64,000 nt of DNA from Sceloporus undulatus. Taxonomy: Eukaryota > Chordata > Lepidosauria > Squamata > Phrynosomatidae. How positions within the stretch are numbered: position 1 is the stretch's first letter; each line of letters begins with the position of its first letter. Under the pieces are notes generated by a model. That model was not told where the DNA came from and did not search any database. It worked only from the letters and a program-made list of their open reading frames with translations. Position numbers and translations under genes: made by a program. Location of the stretch: NCBI RefSeq assembly GCF_019175285.1, contig NC_056525.1:124396653-124460652 (forward strand), read 5' to 3'. Below, piece by piece: positions 53,801 to 63,803 of this stretch.

Positions 53801-54766
53801 GAATAGGAAGGGCTATGAAAGAACTAGATATATGTGTATCATTGAAAAACATAGGAAACATACGCAGCTGTATTATTCACATACAGCCCAAGCAAATTAA
53901 TTCAGTTAGTTGGTACAAACACATTAGATTTGTCAGAACATTTCTTTAACCAGGTGGCAGTGCTAGAAACAAACCATTGCTTCCATTAAGATATCAGTCT
54001 AAGGAGGAATATTCCATATTCTTTAAAAACCTAAGTTTATATCTGTGTTTTCCTTTGTTCTGGTTTTGCATGAAGTACTGAAAACAGCAAGAAAGTGCTT
54101 AGTTGAGAACCCATGCTGAACTTCCATGATTGTGGTGGAAACCACCTCCGTCAGAAGTCAAAAAGTGCCAACATCTTAATAAAGAGACCTACCTAATCTC
54201 ATGGGTGGCTTCACATGGAAGCCACATTTTACAATTGTGTTCCTGTTTCAAAAGTTGGAGGCTGTTTTTCTCACATATGAGAACAAGTGTGAATGTATTA
54301 CAAAGGTGAGCAAAACCACCTGGGAGAGAAAGGCCAGTGAGCTGAAATGTTACTTTTATAGCCCATGTTCCAGAGGAATAATCATATTACTCTCTTATAG
54401 GGAAAAACACAAAGAGCCTCTGGGGCACAAAGATATTGAGGCATAAACATTTAACAGGTGAGAGCATCTGACACAGAAGCAGTATTACATAGGTATTAGT
54501 ACCAGGACAATGAGAGAGAAATGTGAAATAGAAATAAATAGGTGCAGATTTGTCCTGAAGAGAAAAACATTATATCCAGGTAGCAAATATTCTGCGCTAA
54601 ACCTAATTTATTCTGCCCCATCTAAGGAAAAGGAGAAGGCATGGATAATGTGTGCACCTTTAACCCTTTGACAAAGTTTCACCACTACTACTTTGAAAGT
54701 TATTTATTTTAAAACCTTTTACAAAACAAAGTGAATGTGGAGAGTATGTGCCCAAATCCAGTGCAG

Positions 54767-55081
54767 AAACTGGGTTTAAATTATGGGAATATCCCGCAAA
54801 AGCGGGATCGTTTTCAGACACATCGGGGGAATTGAGCCTTAATCTGACATTAACTCGCACAGAAAGTGGACAAAATTGACCACTTTTTACATTCAGGAAA
54901 ATCTTGAAAGTAAAAAGCGGCTGATTTTGTCCACTTTTTGTGTGGATTAATATCGGATTAATGCTCAGTGAGCCTGAAAACAATCCCACTTTTTCAGGAT
55001 TTGTCCACTTTCTGTGCAGATTAATTTTGGATTAAGACTCAGTGAGTCTGAAAACGATCCCGCTCCGGTTTCTGCACGGTA
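54767..55081. repeat. MITE with GTGCAGAAAC ends and internal repeats
   Basis: Left GTGCAGAAACTGGGTTTA and right GCTCCGGTTTCTGCACGG mirror each other, as do GCGGGATCGTTTTCAGAC and GTCTGAAAACGATCCCGC. Between them, TTGTCCACTTT and GGATTAATNTCGGATTA words repeat. Confidence 0.7.
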
Positions 55082-55135
55082 TTTGTCTGATTTCCTCCCA
55101 TGAATGCTCAAAACCATACAATTGCTATAGGTCTT

Positions 55136-55318
55136 ATTGTGTGCCTTCAAGTGACTTATGAAGGCAAACCTATCACAAGGATTTTCTTGGATAGATTTGT
55201 TCAGACAAGAAATGCCTTTGCCTTCCTCTGAGGCTGAGAGAGTGTGACTCGTCCATGGTCACCCAGTGAGTTTCCATGGCTGAGCAGGGATTTGAACAGT
55301 GGGTTCCTCAGAGCCCTA
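55136..55318 (-). repeat. Sauria-type SINE (reverse)
   Basis: Reverse strand: CTGTTCAAATCCCTGCTCAG (B box GTTCAAATCCC), CCATGGAAACTCACTGGGTG, CTCTCAGCCTCAGAGGAAGG and a tail at 55136-55150. Confidence 0.8.
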
Positions 55319-55793
55319 GGTTGCATCTGCTTTGCTGAATTAATGCTGTTTGACACTGCTTTAACCGCCATTGCTGAGTGCTATGGGATTCTGGGGTTCT
55401 GAGAGCCTTTGTGGCTGAAGTATAAACATGAACTTTATATTTAATTACAGTACTGTTCTACGTATTGTAATATAAATATTGCGTAGATCTCTTAATATGT
55501 GCATTTTATGCATCTTAAAATGTGTATTTTATGTAACGATTGTGTTTTAACTGATAACCTGCCTCGAGCTGTGAGGACGTATGTAAGAAATAAAATTATT
55601 ATTATTATTATTACTATTACTCAAAATAAATAATAAATATAAATACTTTTGTAGTTTTGGAAGACATTTAGCCTTCTCTTTCAAGAGAGCTCTGGTGCCA
55701 CAACAAACTACAAATCTCATAATTCCATAGGATGGAGCTGTGATAGTTAAAGTGGTGTCAACCCGGATTATTTCTGCAGTGTGGATGCAGCCC
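55319..55793. repeat. Palindromic MITE split by an L2-like tail
   Basis: Left half GGTTGCATCTGCTTTGCTG to 55414, right half from about 55655 to GCAGTGTGGATGCAGCCCC. The arms pair when brought together. Between them, 55415-55650 ends in GAAATAAAATTATTATTATT, an L2-like tail. Confidence 0.7.
55415..55650 (+). repeat. L2-like LINE 3' fragment inside a MITE
   Basis: CTGATAACCTGCCTCGAGCTG, GTAAGAAATAAAATTATTAT and further ATT repeats. It interrupts the surrounding MITE, so it is the younger insertion. Confidence 0.55.
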
Positions 55794-55952
55794 CAATCTA
55801 ACACCGAAAGCACTACACCAGGTTGGCCCTGTAGGCAGGTAGAGCCTAAAATCTATTTTCCAACTCAATTTTCCACATAGACCATGCCAAAAACCTATCT
55901 ATTATCTGTATCGCGTGTGTGACTCAGGCACTAATCCTCACAATCCTTTCCA

Positions 55953-56088
55953 AACTGCATCCGCACTGCGGAAATAATGCGGTTTGACCCCACTTTAGTT
56001 CTCCCATTCCCAGAATTCCATAGCATTGGGCCATGGCATTTAAATTGGGGTCAGACTGCATTATTTCTGCAATGAGGATGCAGGGCAG
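55953..56088. repeat. Palindromic MITE, short copy
   Basis: AAACTGCATCCGCACTGCGG on the left, TTTCTGCAATGAGGATGCAG on the right; inner GGTTTGACCCCACTTTA opposite AAATTGGGGTCAGACTG. Confidence 0.75.
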
Positions 56089-56443
56089 ATTCCACCAAAC
56101 TCCTCTATGCCTCAGCTAACCCAGGAGGTCCACTGAAAAGCATCACAGAGTACAGTATCTCCAATGATAAATCTGCCTGTCTTCCTGAAATGACCTTCTC
56201 CTCATGGCGGTGCTAACTATACCATTGAGCTTTTCCCTCACTCTGTGCTCCAGGCAATAGATCCGTCTGGGAACCAGAGTCCCCCTTCGAAGGTTCCGGG
56301 CAGCTGACGTGGCAGAGAGGAGGCAAGCTAATGCTTCATTAAGAGGCAGCCCTTGTTTGCCAGGATGGGATGCAGCAGCCTCAGCCAAGGCTTTCAGTTG
56401 TTGGTAGGCAGTGTAAGTATCCCTTTAAAAGGATTACAAAGAG

Positions 56444-56487
56444 AATAATAATAATAATAATAATAATAACAACAACAACAACAACAG
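56444..56487. repeat. (ATA)n-(ACA)n microsatellite
   Basis: AATAAT repeats pass into AACAAC repeats. Confidence 0.95.
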
Positions 56488-56949
56488 GGGCCTGGGAGGG
56501 GGGAGTTTTCCAAATTAGGAAAGTTAGGAAAAAAGGTAAAATGCATGAAAATAAAGCATCTTTTTTACTACACTCTTAGAAAAGTAAGACTCATTGGGCA
56601 ATGAGGATCTCTTCTCCTTTGGCTTGTTAGCATCATGCATAAACATGGTTTCTCCAGCATCTCAAGGCACTGACATAATGCACACAACTTTGCTGTAGAG
56701 TTTCCAGACTGAATTGTGACTGGTGGATTTTAATGTCCAAAAATGGTTAAGCTGGAGGTTAGGATTTTGTGGCACATGCTGGAAACCTCATTCATTAAAA
56801 CAATTAAAATTAAAATTAAAAAATAAAGAGGAGAGGATTAAAAGGGTGAAATGCAATGTGAATTCCCAATGGAGAGGGGAATCTCCAGGACACTGTCCTG
56901 AAGCACATCTATGGATGTGATGCTAGTACTGTTTGATTTACCTGGGTTT

Positions 56950-57165
56950 GGGGTGCAATAATTCAGTTTCACACCACTTTAATGGCCGTGGCTCCATGCT
57001 GTGGAATCCTGGGAATTGTAGTTTCTCGTGGCACTAGAACTCTTTGGCAGAGAAGGCTAAATATCTCACAAAACTACACTTCCTAGGATTCCATAGCATT
57101 GAGCCTCAGCAGTTAAAGCGGTGTCAAAGTGGATGATTTCTGCAGTGTGGATGCAACCTTGGAAA
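56950..57165. repeat. Palindromic MITE, 56.95 kb copy
   Basis: GGGTGCAATAATTCAGTTTC and CACCACTTTAATGGCC on the left; AGCGGTGTCAAAGTGGATGA and TTTCTGCAGTGTGGATGCAA on the right. The centre has GGAATTGTAGTTTCTCGTGG and GGCAGAGAAGGC. Confidence 0.75.
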
Positions 57166-57554
57166 ACCTTCCAGTTTGAATCCAGGAAAGGAAAGTGATT
57201 TGGCTGCCTAGTGCTCAGCCTAAATTTCCTTTTCAGAACCTTTATACTGTAATCTACTATGTTTTGAATGTCAAGTAAAAATGAAAATATAGAAATGTCC
57301 TCCCTTGCTTGCCTGTTCATTTCCCCCATTCATCCAGTTCTAGAATAGGAGAAAAGTGGAGCCTAAGGGGAGGAGGTTATCCCAGCATCCTGTGCTACTG
57401 GACCTATCCAGTGGAGGTGGTGAACTAGATCTCCCCTGATGCCTAGAGAATCACCGCAGCCATGATCTCTCTGTCACAGTGCTCTCCCTCCCACCTCTAT
57501 GATTCGATGCACTTAATTCTGGACCCCCTTTAAAGAGCTGCTGTGTCAGGATTA

Positions 57555-57725
57555 TGTTGTTGTTGTTGTGTGCCTTCAAGTCATTTCCAACTTATGGCAG
57601 CCCTATCATTTTATTTTGGCAAGTTTCATTCAGAGGGGATTTGCTCCTCTAAGGCTGAGAAAGTGTGACTTGCCCAAGTGGGTTTCCATGGCTGAGCTGG
57701 GAATCGAATCAAATCCTGGTCTCAA
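57555..57725 (-). repeat. Sauria-type SINE (reverse)
   Basis: Reverse strand: CCAGGATTTGATTCGATTCC, CAGCTCAGCCATGGAAACCC, CTTTCTCAGCCTTAGAGG and a clean tail of GGCACACAACAACAACAACA. Confidence 0.8.
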
Positions 57726-57727
57726 GA

Positions 57728-57960
57728 AAACATACAGGGGTAGCCATGTTGGCCATATAGCAAACCCAGCACAATATACATGTTGCAAGCTTTTGAAGCT
57801 CCATTGGCTTCTTCATCAGGCAAGGTGTTAAAAACCATACAGGAGGGGGAAAAGTGAAGATGTTAGTCCTAGGCCTGCATTTTGCTGTTTCTGTTCTCAG
57901 TCCAGATGGTACAGACGGGTATTTCTTGCAGGCTGGCACCTCCTCCTTCTGGCCATATGG
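57728..57960 (-). repeat. Dispersed element with hammerhead-like core, family 1, copy C
   Basis: Reverse strand runs GGCCAGAAGGAGGAGGTGCC, CCTGCAAGAAATACCCGTCT, ACACCTTGCCTGATGAAGAA, the core, then ATGGCCAACATGGCTACCCC. It shares both flanks with copy A and is the longest copy here. Confidence 0.75.
57783..57823 (-). ncRNA. Hammerhead ribozyme-like core, family 1, copy C
   Basis: Minus strand: TTGC, CTGATGA (57813-57819), hairpin GAAGC-CAATGGA-GCTTC with five pairs, AAAA where GAAA is expected, GCTT, GCAA. Spacing is identical to copies A and B. Probably inactive because of the changed G. Confidence 0.5.
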
Positions 57961-58084
57961 CAGAGGAGATCTGTGACCTGCAGGAGGAGATCCCTCTTAT
58001 TACCACCCTGGACGCCTTCAAGAAGGCTGTCAAGATGGATCTCTTCCGGTGGGCCTTCTCAGACTGACCTCCCGAAGAATCATA

Positions 58085-58378
58085 GGCCCGTTATAGACGG
58101 GCACCCTAGGATGGACTCAGTCCGTGCTAGGGTTAGAAAGGGGCGTCTCTTCCAGATGCCCCTAACCCCTAGCACAGACTGAGTCCGTCTCAGAAATGAC
58201 ACCGCGAGTGCGTGCTTCGGCACTTGCGGCGTCTCTTCCGGGGCTCAGGAAGGAGTGCGATTTTCACGCTCCTTCTTTGCAGCGTCCAGGAACCATGCCG
58301 TTTGGTTGCTGCGGTTCCCGGACGCTGCAATCGGCAGTGGCGCGAGACTGCCCCTTCTGGGCGGTCTGTAACGCGCCA
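58085..58378. repeat. GC-rich MITE, GGCCCGTTATAGACGGGC ends
   Basis: Left GGCCCGTTATAGACGGGC and reversed right GGCGCGTTACAGACCGCC, with ATA on both sides as a possible short target duplication. CpG-rich, with an internal inverted pair (CCTAGGATGGACTCAGTCCG, AGCACAGACTGAGTCCGTC). Confidence 0.7.
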
Positions 58379-58554
58379 TAGAATCATAGAAAGAAGGATA
58401 CACCCATCCATCTTTAACGGTCCATTCCATTTTTGATTATTTAAGATTTGTTATTGATGCACTATTTTAATTGTTTGAATTTTTACTATTTTAATAGTGG
58501 GAGGGTTTAGGGATTAATTGTTACATTGTATTGTGTTTTTGTATTTTTATCTTA

Positions 58555-58632
58555 TGTGATAATCCCGCCTTGATCCACAGGGAGAGGTGGGAAATATAAA
58601 TAAGTCATATTATTATTATTATTATTATTATT
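58555..58632 (+). repeat. L2-like LINE 3' tail
   Basis: ATAATCCCGCCTTGATCCAC and GGGAGAGGTGGGAAATATAA, followed by ATT repeats; same type as the tail at 6.0 kb. Confidence 0.65.
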
Positions 58633-58666
58633 AATTGAGAGATTCTCAAATTTTAGGAAATTTAAG

Positions 58667-58905
58667 AGCCCATACACACAGGCTAAAATAAAGCTTCTTT
58701 GGGTCACTTTGGAGGTATGCTGTTTAAATGATGCATGCGTCCTAAGAGGCTAGAATCCGCACCAAAGCCATTCTCCAGTACTAAGGACTGGAGCGCAGCT
58801 TTGGCACAGCTTCTGACCTCTTAAGATGTGTGTGTCATTTAAACAGCATACCTCCAAAGTGACCTGAAGCAGCTTTATTTTGGCCTGTCTGTACAGGACC
58901 TTTAC
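58667..58905. repeat. Palindromic MITE, sister of the 30.7 kb copy
   Basis: GGAGGTATGCTGTTTAAATG opposite CATTTAAACAGCATACCTCC; outer GGCTAAAATAAAGCTTCTTT opposite GAAGCAGCTTTATTTTGGCC. Confidence 0.82.
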
Positions 58906-60999
58906 ATCCATTTGCAACACAAAAAAGACACTTCCCTTGCCTCCAGAGTCATAGAGTCAGAGTCCAATACTCAGATTACTACACTGTGATAAAAATGACA
59001 ACCTCACTTGCACATTCTTTTATGGGGGAGGCAGCCAATCGACTATAGGAAAATTGCAGCTCTTCATCATTTAAAAAAGTAGTTTGGGTCCCTCATTGTT
59101 GCAGTGATATTTGAAGATGTGGTGGGGAAAAAATTGCAAATGGTTCTCCCACACCACAATTAAAAAACCCAATAATCCTTTATTCTGGGTCCCTGCACTT
59201 TTAACATGCAGCGAAACCATGATCCAGTTTTCTTTTTGGAAGGGGGTGTACTGTGTGATTAAGGACCCAGTCTCCTGTTTACAAGCAGCTACAGGTAATT
59301 TTGTCCTCAGGCAGGCAAAGAGCCCTTTGCCCTGTTCAGTCAGTGTTATGAAACGGACTGGGACTTTGGCACATGAAAAAGCGAGGAGTGCTGCTGACCC
59401 AGAGAGAGCTGAGAAGCAGTCAGGCATCCAGTGATGTGGCAGGCGGACTTTGACAGGTGCCTTTGGGGATGTGCCAAGCTGAGCCCAGAGGGAGAGAAAA
59501 GATGGTGGTCTCATTTTTAAGCAGGTCTGTGTAGGTAAGGAGAGAGTGAGAGAGTGTGTACATGGATGGGAACACCATTGCGCTGTTTACTCAGTTTATT
59601 TTGGATTTGTTCCAAGGTGTCTGATAATGTGATTGTCCTTTTGCCTGGTCTAGGATGGGGGTTGAAATTGGTCTAAGCCTTTGCAAATGTTAAATCTGGG
59701 CACTAGACAGTTTTGGAGGAGACAAGTGGAATCTCCTGGTCCAAATCCAATTGGTAATCCCAAGGAGAGAGGAGCCATTGAAACGATGGGCATTTGATAA
59801 TTCAGCATTTGCCTCTGTTTCTGTGATTCAGTATGTCTGGTTGGGACAATCAACTGGACTTTGGCCTATAACGTTGGACAGCACGAAATGTTGTACCTGT
59901 TGGATCAATAACAATGAATGATGCAGATGGCAGAGGAATGTGTGGGTTTAAAAAATTATCTCAAAACATGGTTTTGGAGGAATTTTTGCAGGTGTGTTTT
60001 GAAAATGGCAATACAGAAGTTAAGAGAGCCAGCTATGAGCCAGTAGCCTTCAGATATGTTATATTTCACTCTAGCTATAAATTTACCACTTGAGCAAACC
60101 ACATTTCCCCCCTGGCCAATGGCACAAGGCTGTTATAAGATACAGTATTGAGGTAATATAGTGCAAGTAGTCTGAGCCGATAGAAGAAGTCCTTAATCAT
60201 CACTGCCGCCACCACCATCATTATCATCACCATTATTAAAAGTAATAGCACTATTGCGTATTACAAACGCTGAGTTCAATCATGATGAAAGCTATCTGTA
60301 CTCTACCAGATATGTAAAAATGAGCCCAGAATGTCAGATGTTCAAAGTGTCTTTTAAAAAAAGAATAGATCTGTATGTATTTTCACAGCTTTGTTAAATG
60401 CTACTGCATTTATTTCAAACCAGACTTGGAAGAATTTGGAATATTAAGACAAAAAATGAAGTGACAGAAGAAGCAGGAATTGCACAGGGGGCAGGAGCAT
60501 TTATTAACACCCATGCTCTTCTGTTAGCAAAATGGCTTGGGCCCCATTGGAAATCACCACCAACAGGCAATATATTAGGGAGAGGGAGACAAAGCCTTTT
60601 CCAAGCCCCCAGTATGCATTAAACCAACCTTCCTGAAAGCAAATCAAAAGGAATATTCTAGACAAGGTGACCCAAGAAATGGGAAGGTTGTTCTACATTT
60701 GGGTCTCTTGGGCCAGTGCTGCTGCTCTTGGAGATGGATACCTGCTTTAAGGCTAGAAGAACATGCTAATACACTAGGCTGCCCTGTGGCTGCATAATTT
60801 GCTTAAACTTGCAGTTCTGTGCTTACTTACCTGTCTGAGAACATATATCTAGGATTGTACTATTAAATGAACATATGTTACTCCACACTACCTAGGTTTC
60901 TAGTCCTCTCCCTTCCAAAGGAAACTGAATCAGACACTGGAGGGCCTTCCTCATATTTATGTGGAACACTTCTGCAGATGCTGACTCTGTGCTTTATAG
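58906..60999. other. Upstream of SEC16B coding exons; possible noncoding leader exon
   Basis: A donor-like GTGTAG|GTAAGG at 59534/59535 follows a GC-moderate block (about 59390-59534). This could be a SEC16B 5' untranslated exon, but nothing proves it. Overlapping open frames on both strands at 59071-59514 look like chance. The rest is unique-looking. Confidence 0.3.
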
Positions 61000-61135
61000 C
61001 AGTGATTTCCAAACTCTGGTCCTCCAAAAGGTTTAGATTTCAGCTCTCAGAAGGCTCACCCATCTTGGCCAATCATCTGGGATTTTGAAAGTTGAAGTCC
61101 AAAACACCTGGAAGGCAAGAATTTGGGAAACACTG
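61000..61135. mobile_element. hAT-like MITE with perfect 8-bp target duplication, 136 bp
   Basis: Ends CAGTGATTTCCAAACTCTGG and reversed CAGTGTTTCCCAAATTCTTG. CTTTATAG is repeated exactly on both sides (60992-60999, 61136-61143). It sits 110 bases before the first SEC16B coding exon. Confidence 0.85.
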
Positions 61136-61306
61136 CTTTATAGCATTGTTTTACAACCATGAAGGCTACAAATCCTGAGTGTCTCTCTTGTTTTGAAGGT
61201 GTTCTCCTTTCACTTTATCACCTGTGGTTACTCTTATGCTTTCAGGAATCTGGAACAATTTTAGCACTAAGAAAAAACAAAGAAAAAACGTCTACAGAAG
61301 ACCTAG

Positions 61307-61572
61307 ATGGACCGTTGGGTTCCACCACCAAAGCAACCCTGGCCACGAGGGAGCCATACTGCCTGGACTGAGGGCTACAGGAGGGGCCCATGGCCTCCAC
61401 CTCCATATTCAAGGCATAACAATGAGTGGATGTACCACCATGAACCCTGGCCGGGGCTGCAACTAAATGCCCAAGTGGAATACCACCATCCCACACATCA
61501 TTCAGCATTTATGAGACCAAATTCTGGGGCAGAGTATTATGAAAGCAGTTATCCCAATTGGCCACATTCAAG
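61307..61572 (+). CDS. SEC16B: SEC16B first coding exon
   Basis: Acceptor TTATGCTTTCAG| at 61245 gives a 61-base leader, then ATG at 61307 (context ctagATGg, weak). Encodes MDRWVPPPKQPWPRGSHTAW and PPPYSRHNNEWMYHHEPWPG, ending PHS plus AG. Donor TTCAAG|GTAAGG. It is low-complexity and rich in Pro, His, Tyr and Trp, as usual for Sec16 N-termini. Confidence 0.87.
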
Positions 61573-63273
61573 GTAAGGCTGATGTGCAGAAATTAATATT
61601 CACCACCTGTGAAGAAATCTTGCCATAAGAAAAACCTGTGATAGGTTTGGCTTAGGGTTGTCATAAGTCAGAAATGACTTGAAGGGCCATGACAACAACA
61701 ATGACAAAAGAACTGAAAGACACCTAGGTGGAGTTAAGCCATTTGGGCTTCCTCATCTAAACTTAAGGGAATAGCTCCTTAGACTTTGCCCACTCCTCAC
61801 ATAATGGAAACCTATTGTGTATGAACTAGGTCTGTGTATTTCCTCTGCCGGGTCTGCTCTGTGGTCGCACTCCTTCTCCCTGTTTTCACACTTTACCCAT
61901 CAGTTGTCTTCCTTTCTTCCCTCCTTGTTCAATTTGACCCCTGTCCAGACTCTAGTTTGCTCTAGAGAGCAAGGATAATGAAGTGGTTTGAGCATTGGAT
62001 TATGAGTCTGGAGATCAGGGTTCAGTTCCCTGCTTGGCCATGGAAACCCACTGGGTGACCTTGTGTGAGTCACACACTCTCAGCCCCAGAAAACCCTGTG
62101 ATTGACTCACCATAAGTCAGAAATGACTAGAAGGCACACAACAAAGAAGGTGAGATATATGCCATTTTTATAATAATAATAATGGTGGTTACAGTCAATT
62201 ATTATCCCAAATAGCAATTTCTAGAATGGTTTGATGAACCTGCCTCTTGCTTCCTTATCCTTGCAAACAGACAAATTTAGACAGCTGCCCAAAGCAGATT
62301 TCTTTGTCTTTCTTTCTACTCACTCCTTTTCTGCTTACGCTTCAGGCAAGGTTATGAGGATTTGAATCGCAGATTGGTGGAGGATTATACATATGGAAGC
62401 GCCCAAAGATATCCTCAAGCTCAGCATGGTGAAAGAGGTATTTCACAGAAGGGGAACCCTCCCCCCCCACTTTATGAAATGCTTGTTAAAACATACCACA
62501 AAGTAAAATAAGCTTGAATATTTGGAGTCAGGCGATGTATTTGTGAAATTTTGCTCCTCTGCCTTTAACAGCAGCCTAATATGAAGATATTTGTCAGGTG
62601 ACACTTTCCTGTTATTTACGTCTAGGTGAAAAATGCTTTTCATGCTATATTTCTGCATATCAGGCTGATGGTAAGGCAGGGGTATGCATGACTCTTTAGA
62701 CATTATTGGACTGCAACTGTTTTGGCTTAACATTGGCTATGCTGGCTAGGGCTGATGGGAGCTGCAGTTGAACAGTATCTGGAAGAGCACAAGTTGTCCA
62801 CTTTGTGTTAAAGCAGAGTTTTAGATAATAACTTTCAAGAAGTAATAATGACTTCTTACTATTAATGTCATGAAGAAAATTTAGTGGCTCATTATGTTGC
62901 TTAAATTTTTTTTATTACTTTTTTTGTTATATTTAGGAAAAACACTTTAGGATTGATAACCGATTAGCATTAGCATCTGAAATTTTCTGCACAAAATGCC
63001 TCTAGAAGGCCTATAAAAGTAGTTTCAAAAAGTAACTAGATGGACTTTGCTTGCCCTGATTGGTGTCTGTATTGTAGTATTGTCATTTGTAAATGTTATT
63101 GATGCCTGGAAGTAGAGCTATTCCTTTCTATTTTCTCTGAGTATGTAGACCGAGGAGAGAGAGATACCTGGGGCACAGGTGCAAATTCCTGGATCCAAAA
63201 TTACAGCGGAGATTACCATCCAAGCAGTGGATTTGTAGGACGTAATGATTTGACNNNNNNNNNNACCAATGAG
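61307..63273 (+). CDS. SEC16B: SEC16B N-terminal coding exons 1-3 (gene continues past window)
   Basis: SEC16B helps organise ER exit sites, where COPII vesicles form, and has roles in peroxisome biogenesis. Only the Tyr/His/Pro-rich N-terminus lies here; the central conserved domain is beyond the right edge. Coding parts 61307-61572, 62346-62437 and 63149-63273 join in phase (2, then 1, then 0). Similarity to recalled human SEC16B: GAEYYESSYPNWPHSRQGYE against GVDYYEGGYRNQLYSRPGYE, and EDYTYGS against EEYAYGS. It is transcribed in the same direction as CRYZL2, 13 kb downstream. A 10-base gap lies in exon 3. Confidence 0.88.
61585..61720 (+). repeat. Sauria-type SINE, 3' part
   Basis: TGAAGAAATCTTGCCATAAG, GGCTTAGGGTTGTCATAAGT, CAGAAATGACTTGAAGGGCC and ACAACAACAATGACAA. 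It starts a few bases after the SEC16B exon 1 donor. Confidence 0.75.
61965..62150 (+). repeat. Sauria-type SINE
   Basis: GAGAGCAAGGATAATGAAGTGG head, B box GGTTCAGTTCCC, CCATGGAAACCCACTGGGTG and tail AAATGACTAGAAGGCACACA. Part of the middle is deleted. Confidence 0.8.
62346..62437 (+). CDS. SEC16B: SEC16B coding exon 2
   Basis: Acceptor TTACGCTTCAG|GCAAGG, donor AAAGAG|GTATTT. Encodes QGYEDLNRRLVEDYTYGSAQ and RYPQAQHGER. Phase 2 to phase 1. Confidence 0.87.
62672..62800. repeat. Worn hAT-like MITE
   Basis: GCAGGGGTATGCATGACTC, TTGGACTGCAACTGTTTTGG, GGCTGATGGGAGCTGCAGTT and AACAGTATCTGGAAGAGCAC are words of a common element whose two halves mirror each other. Ends worn. Confidence 0.5.
63149..63273 (+). 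CDS. SEC16B: SEC16B coding exon 3, contains a gap
   Basis: Acceptor TTTTCTCTGAGTATGTAG|AC, donor GATGAG-like AATGAG|GTAAGA. The first two bases complete Asp. Encodes RGERDTWGTGANSWIQNYSG and DYHPSSGFVGRNDLT, then unknown residues, then TNE. With exactly ten N the frame stays open, but the gap length may be arbitrary. The acceptor at 63141 would give a stop, so 63148 was chosen. Confidence 0.78.
63255..63264. other. Assembly gap (10 N) inside SEC16B exon 3
   Basis: Ten N interrupt the coding sequence between NDLT and TNE. Confidence 0.99.
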
Positions 63274-63699
63274 GTAAGAATTTGAGGAGGCAGGAAACAC
63301 AAAATGTTACAGAACTGCAATTTTCATCTGCCCTGGCCAGAAAAGCCACCAGTGAGAATTGATGGGAAGTGAAGCCCAACTGCATCTGATGGGTTAGAAG
63401 TTGCCCACTCTCTCTTAGAGATTTCTTCCTAATCTGTCATCTGATGTATTTAATGGGTATTGGCTCATGGTCTATCCAATGGCTCAAGAGCCTCACATTT
63501 CCTTCAGTATCCCTCCAGTATTCCCTCACTTCATGTTTTGGGGGCTTTTCCAAACTGCATTTCCAGGATGCAGTCACTTGTCTACCTTTCAATTCATATG
63601 TGGCCTCCTAACAATAAGCAGTAACTTTTTTGCTCTAATTTTTTTTACAACAGTAGTGATCAGGTTTGGTACCAGGAAGAGGGCCTGTAACTACACAAC

Positions 63700-63803
63700 T
63701 ACAGTGTGGCATAGTAGTTTGAAAACTGGACTCTGGAGAACAGGATTTGAATCCCTGTTCAGCCATGGAAAGCCACTGACCTTGGGCAAGTCACCCTCTC
63801 TTA
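63700..63803 (+). repeat. Sauria-type SINE, 5' half
   Basis: Head CTACAGTGTGGCATAGTAGTTTG, B box GATTTGAATCCC, CCATGGAAAGCCACTGACCTTG and CACCCTCTCTTA. It stops where a palindromic MITE begins, which may have inserted into it. Confidence 0.75.

Noticed and set aside
59071-59514. Overlapping 147- and 107-codon open frames on opposite strands
   Set aside because: Neither resembles a protein. Overlap on both strands suggests chance low stop density.
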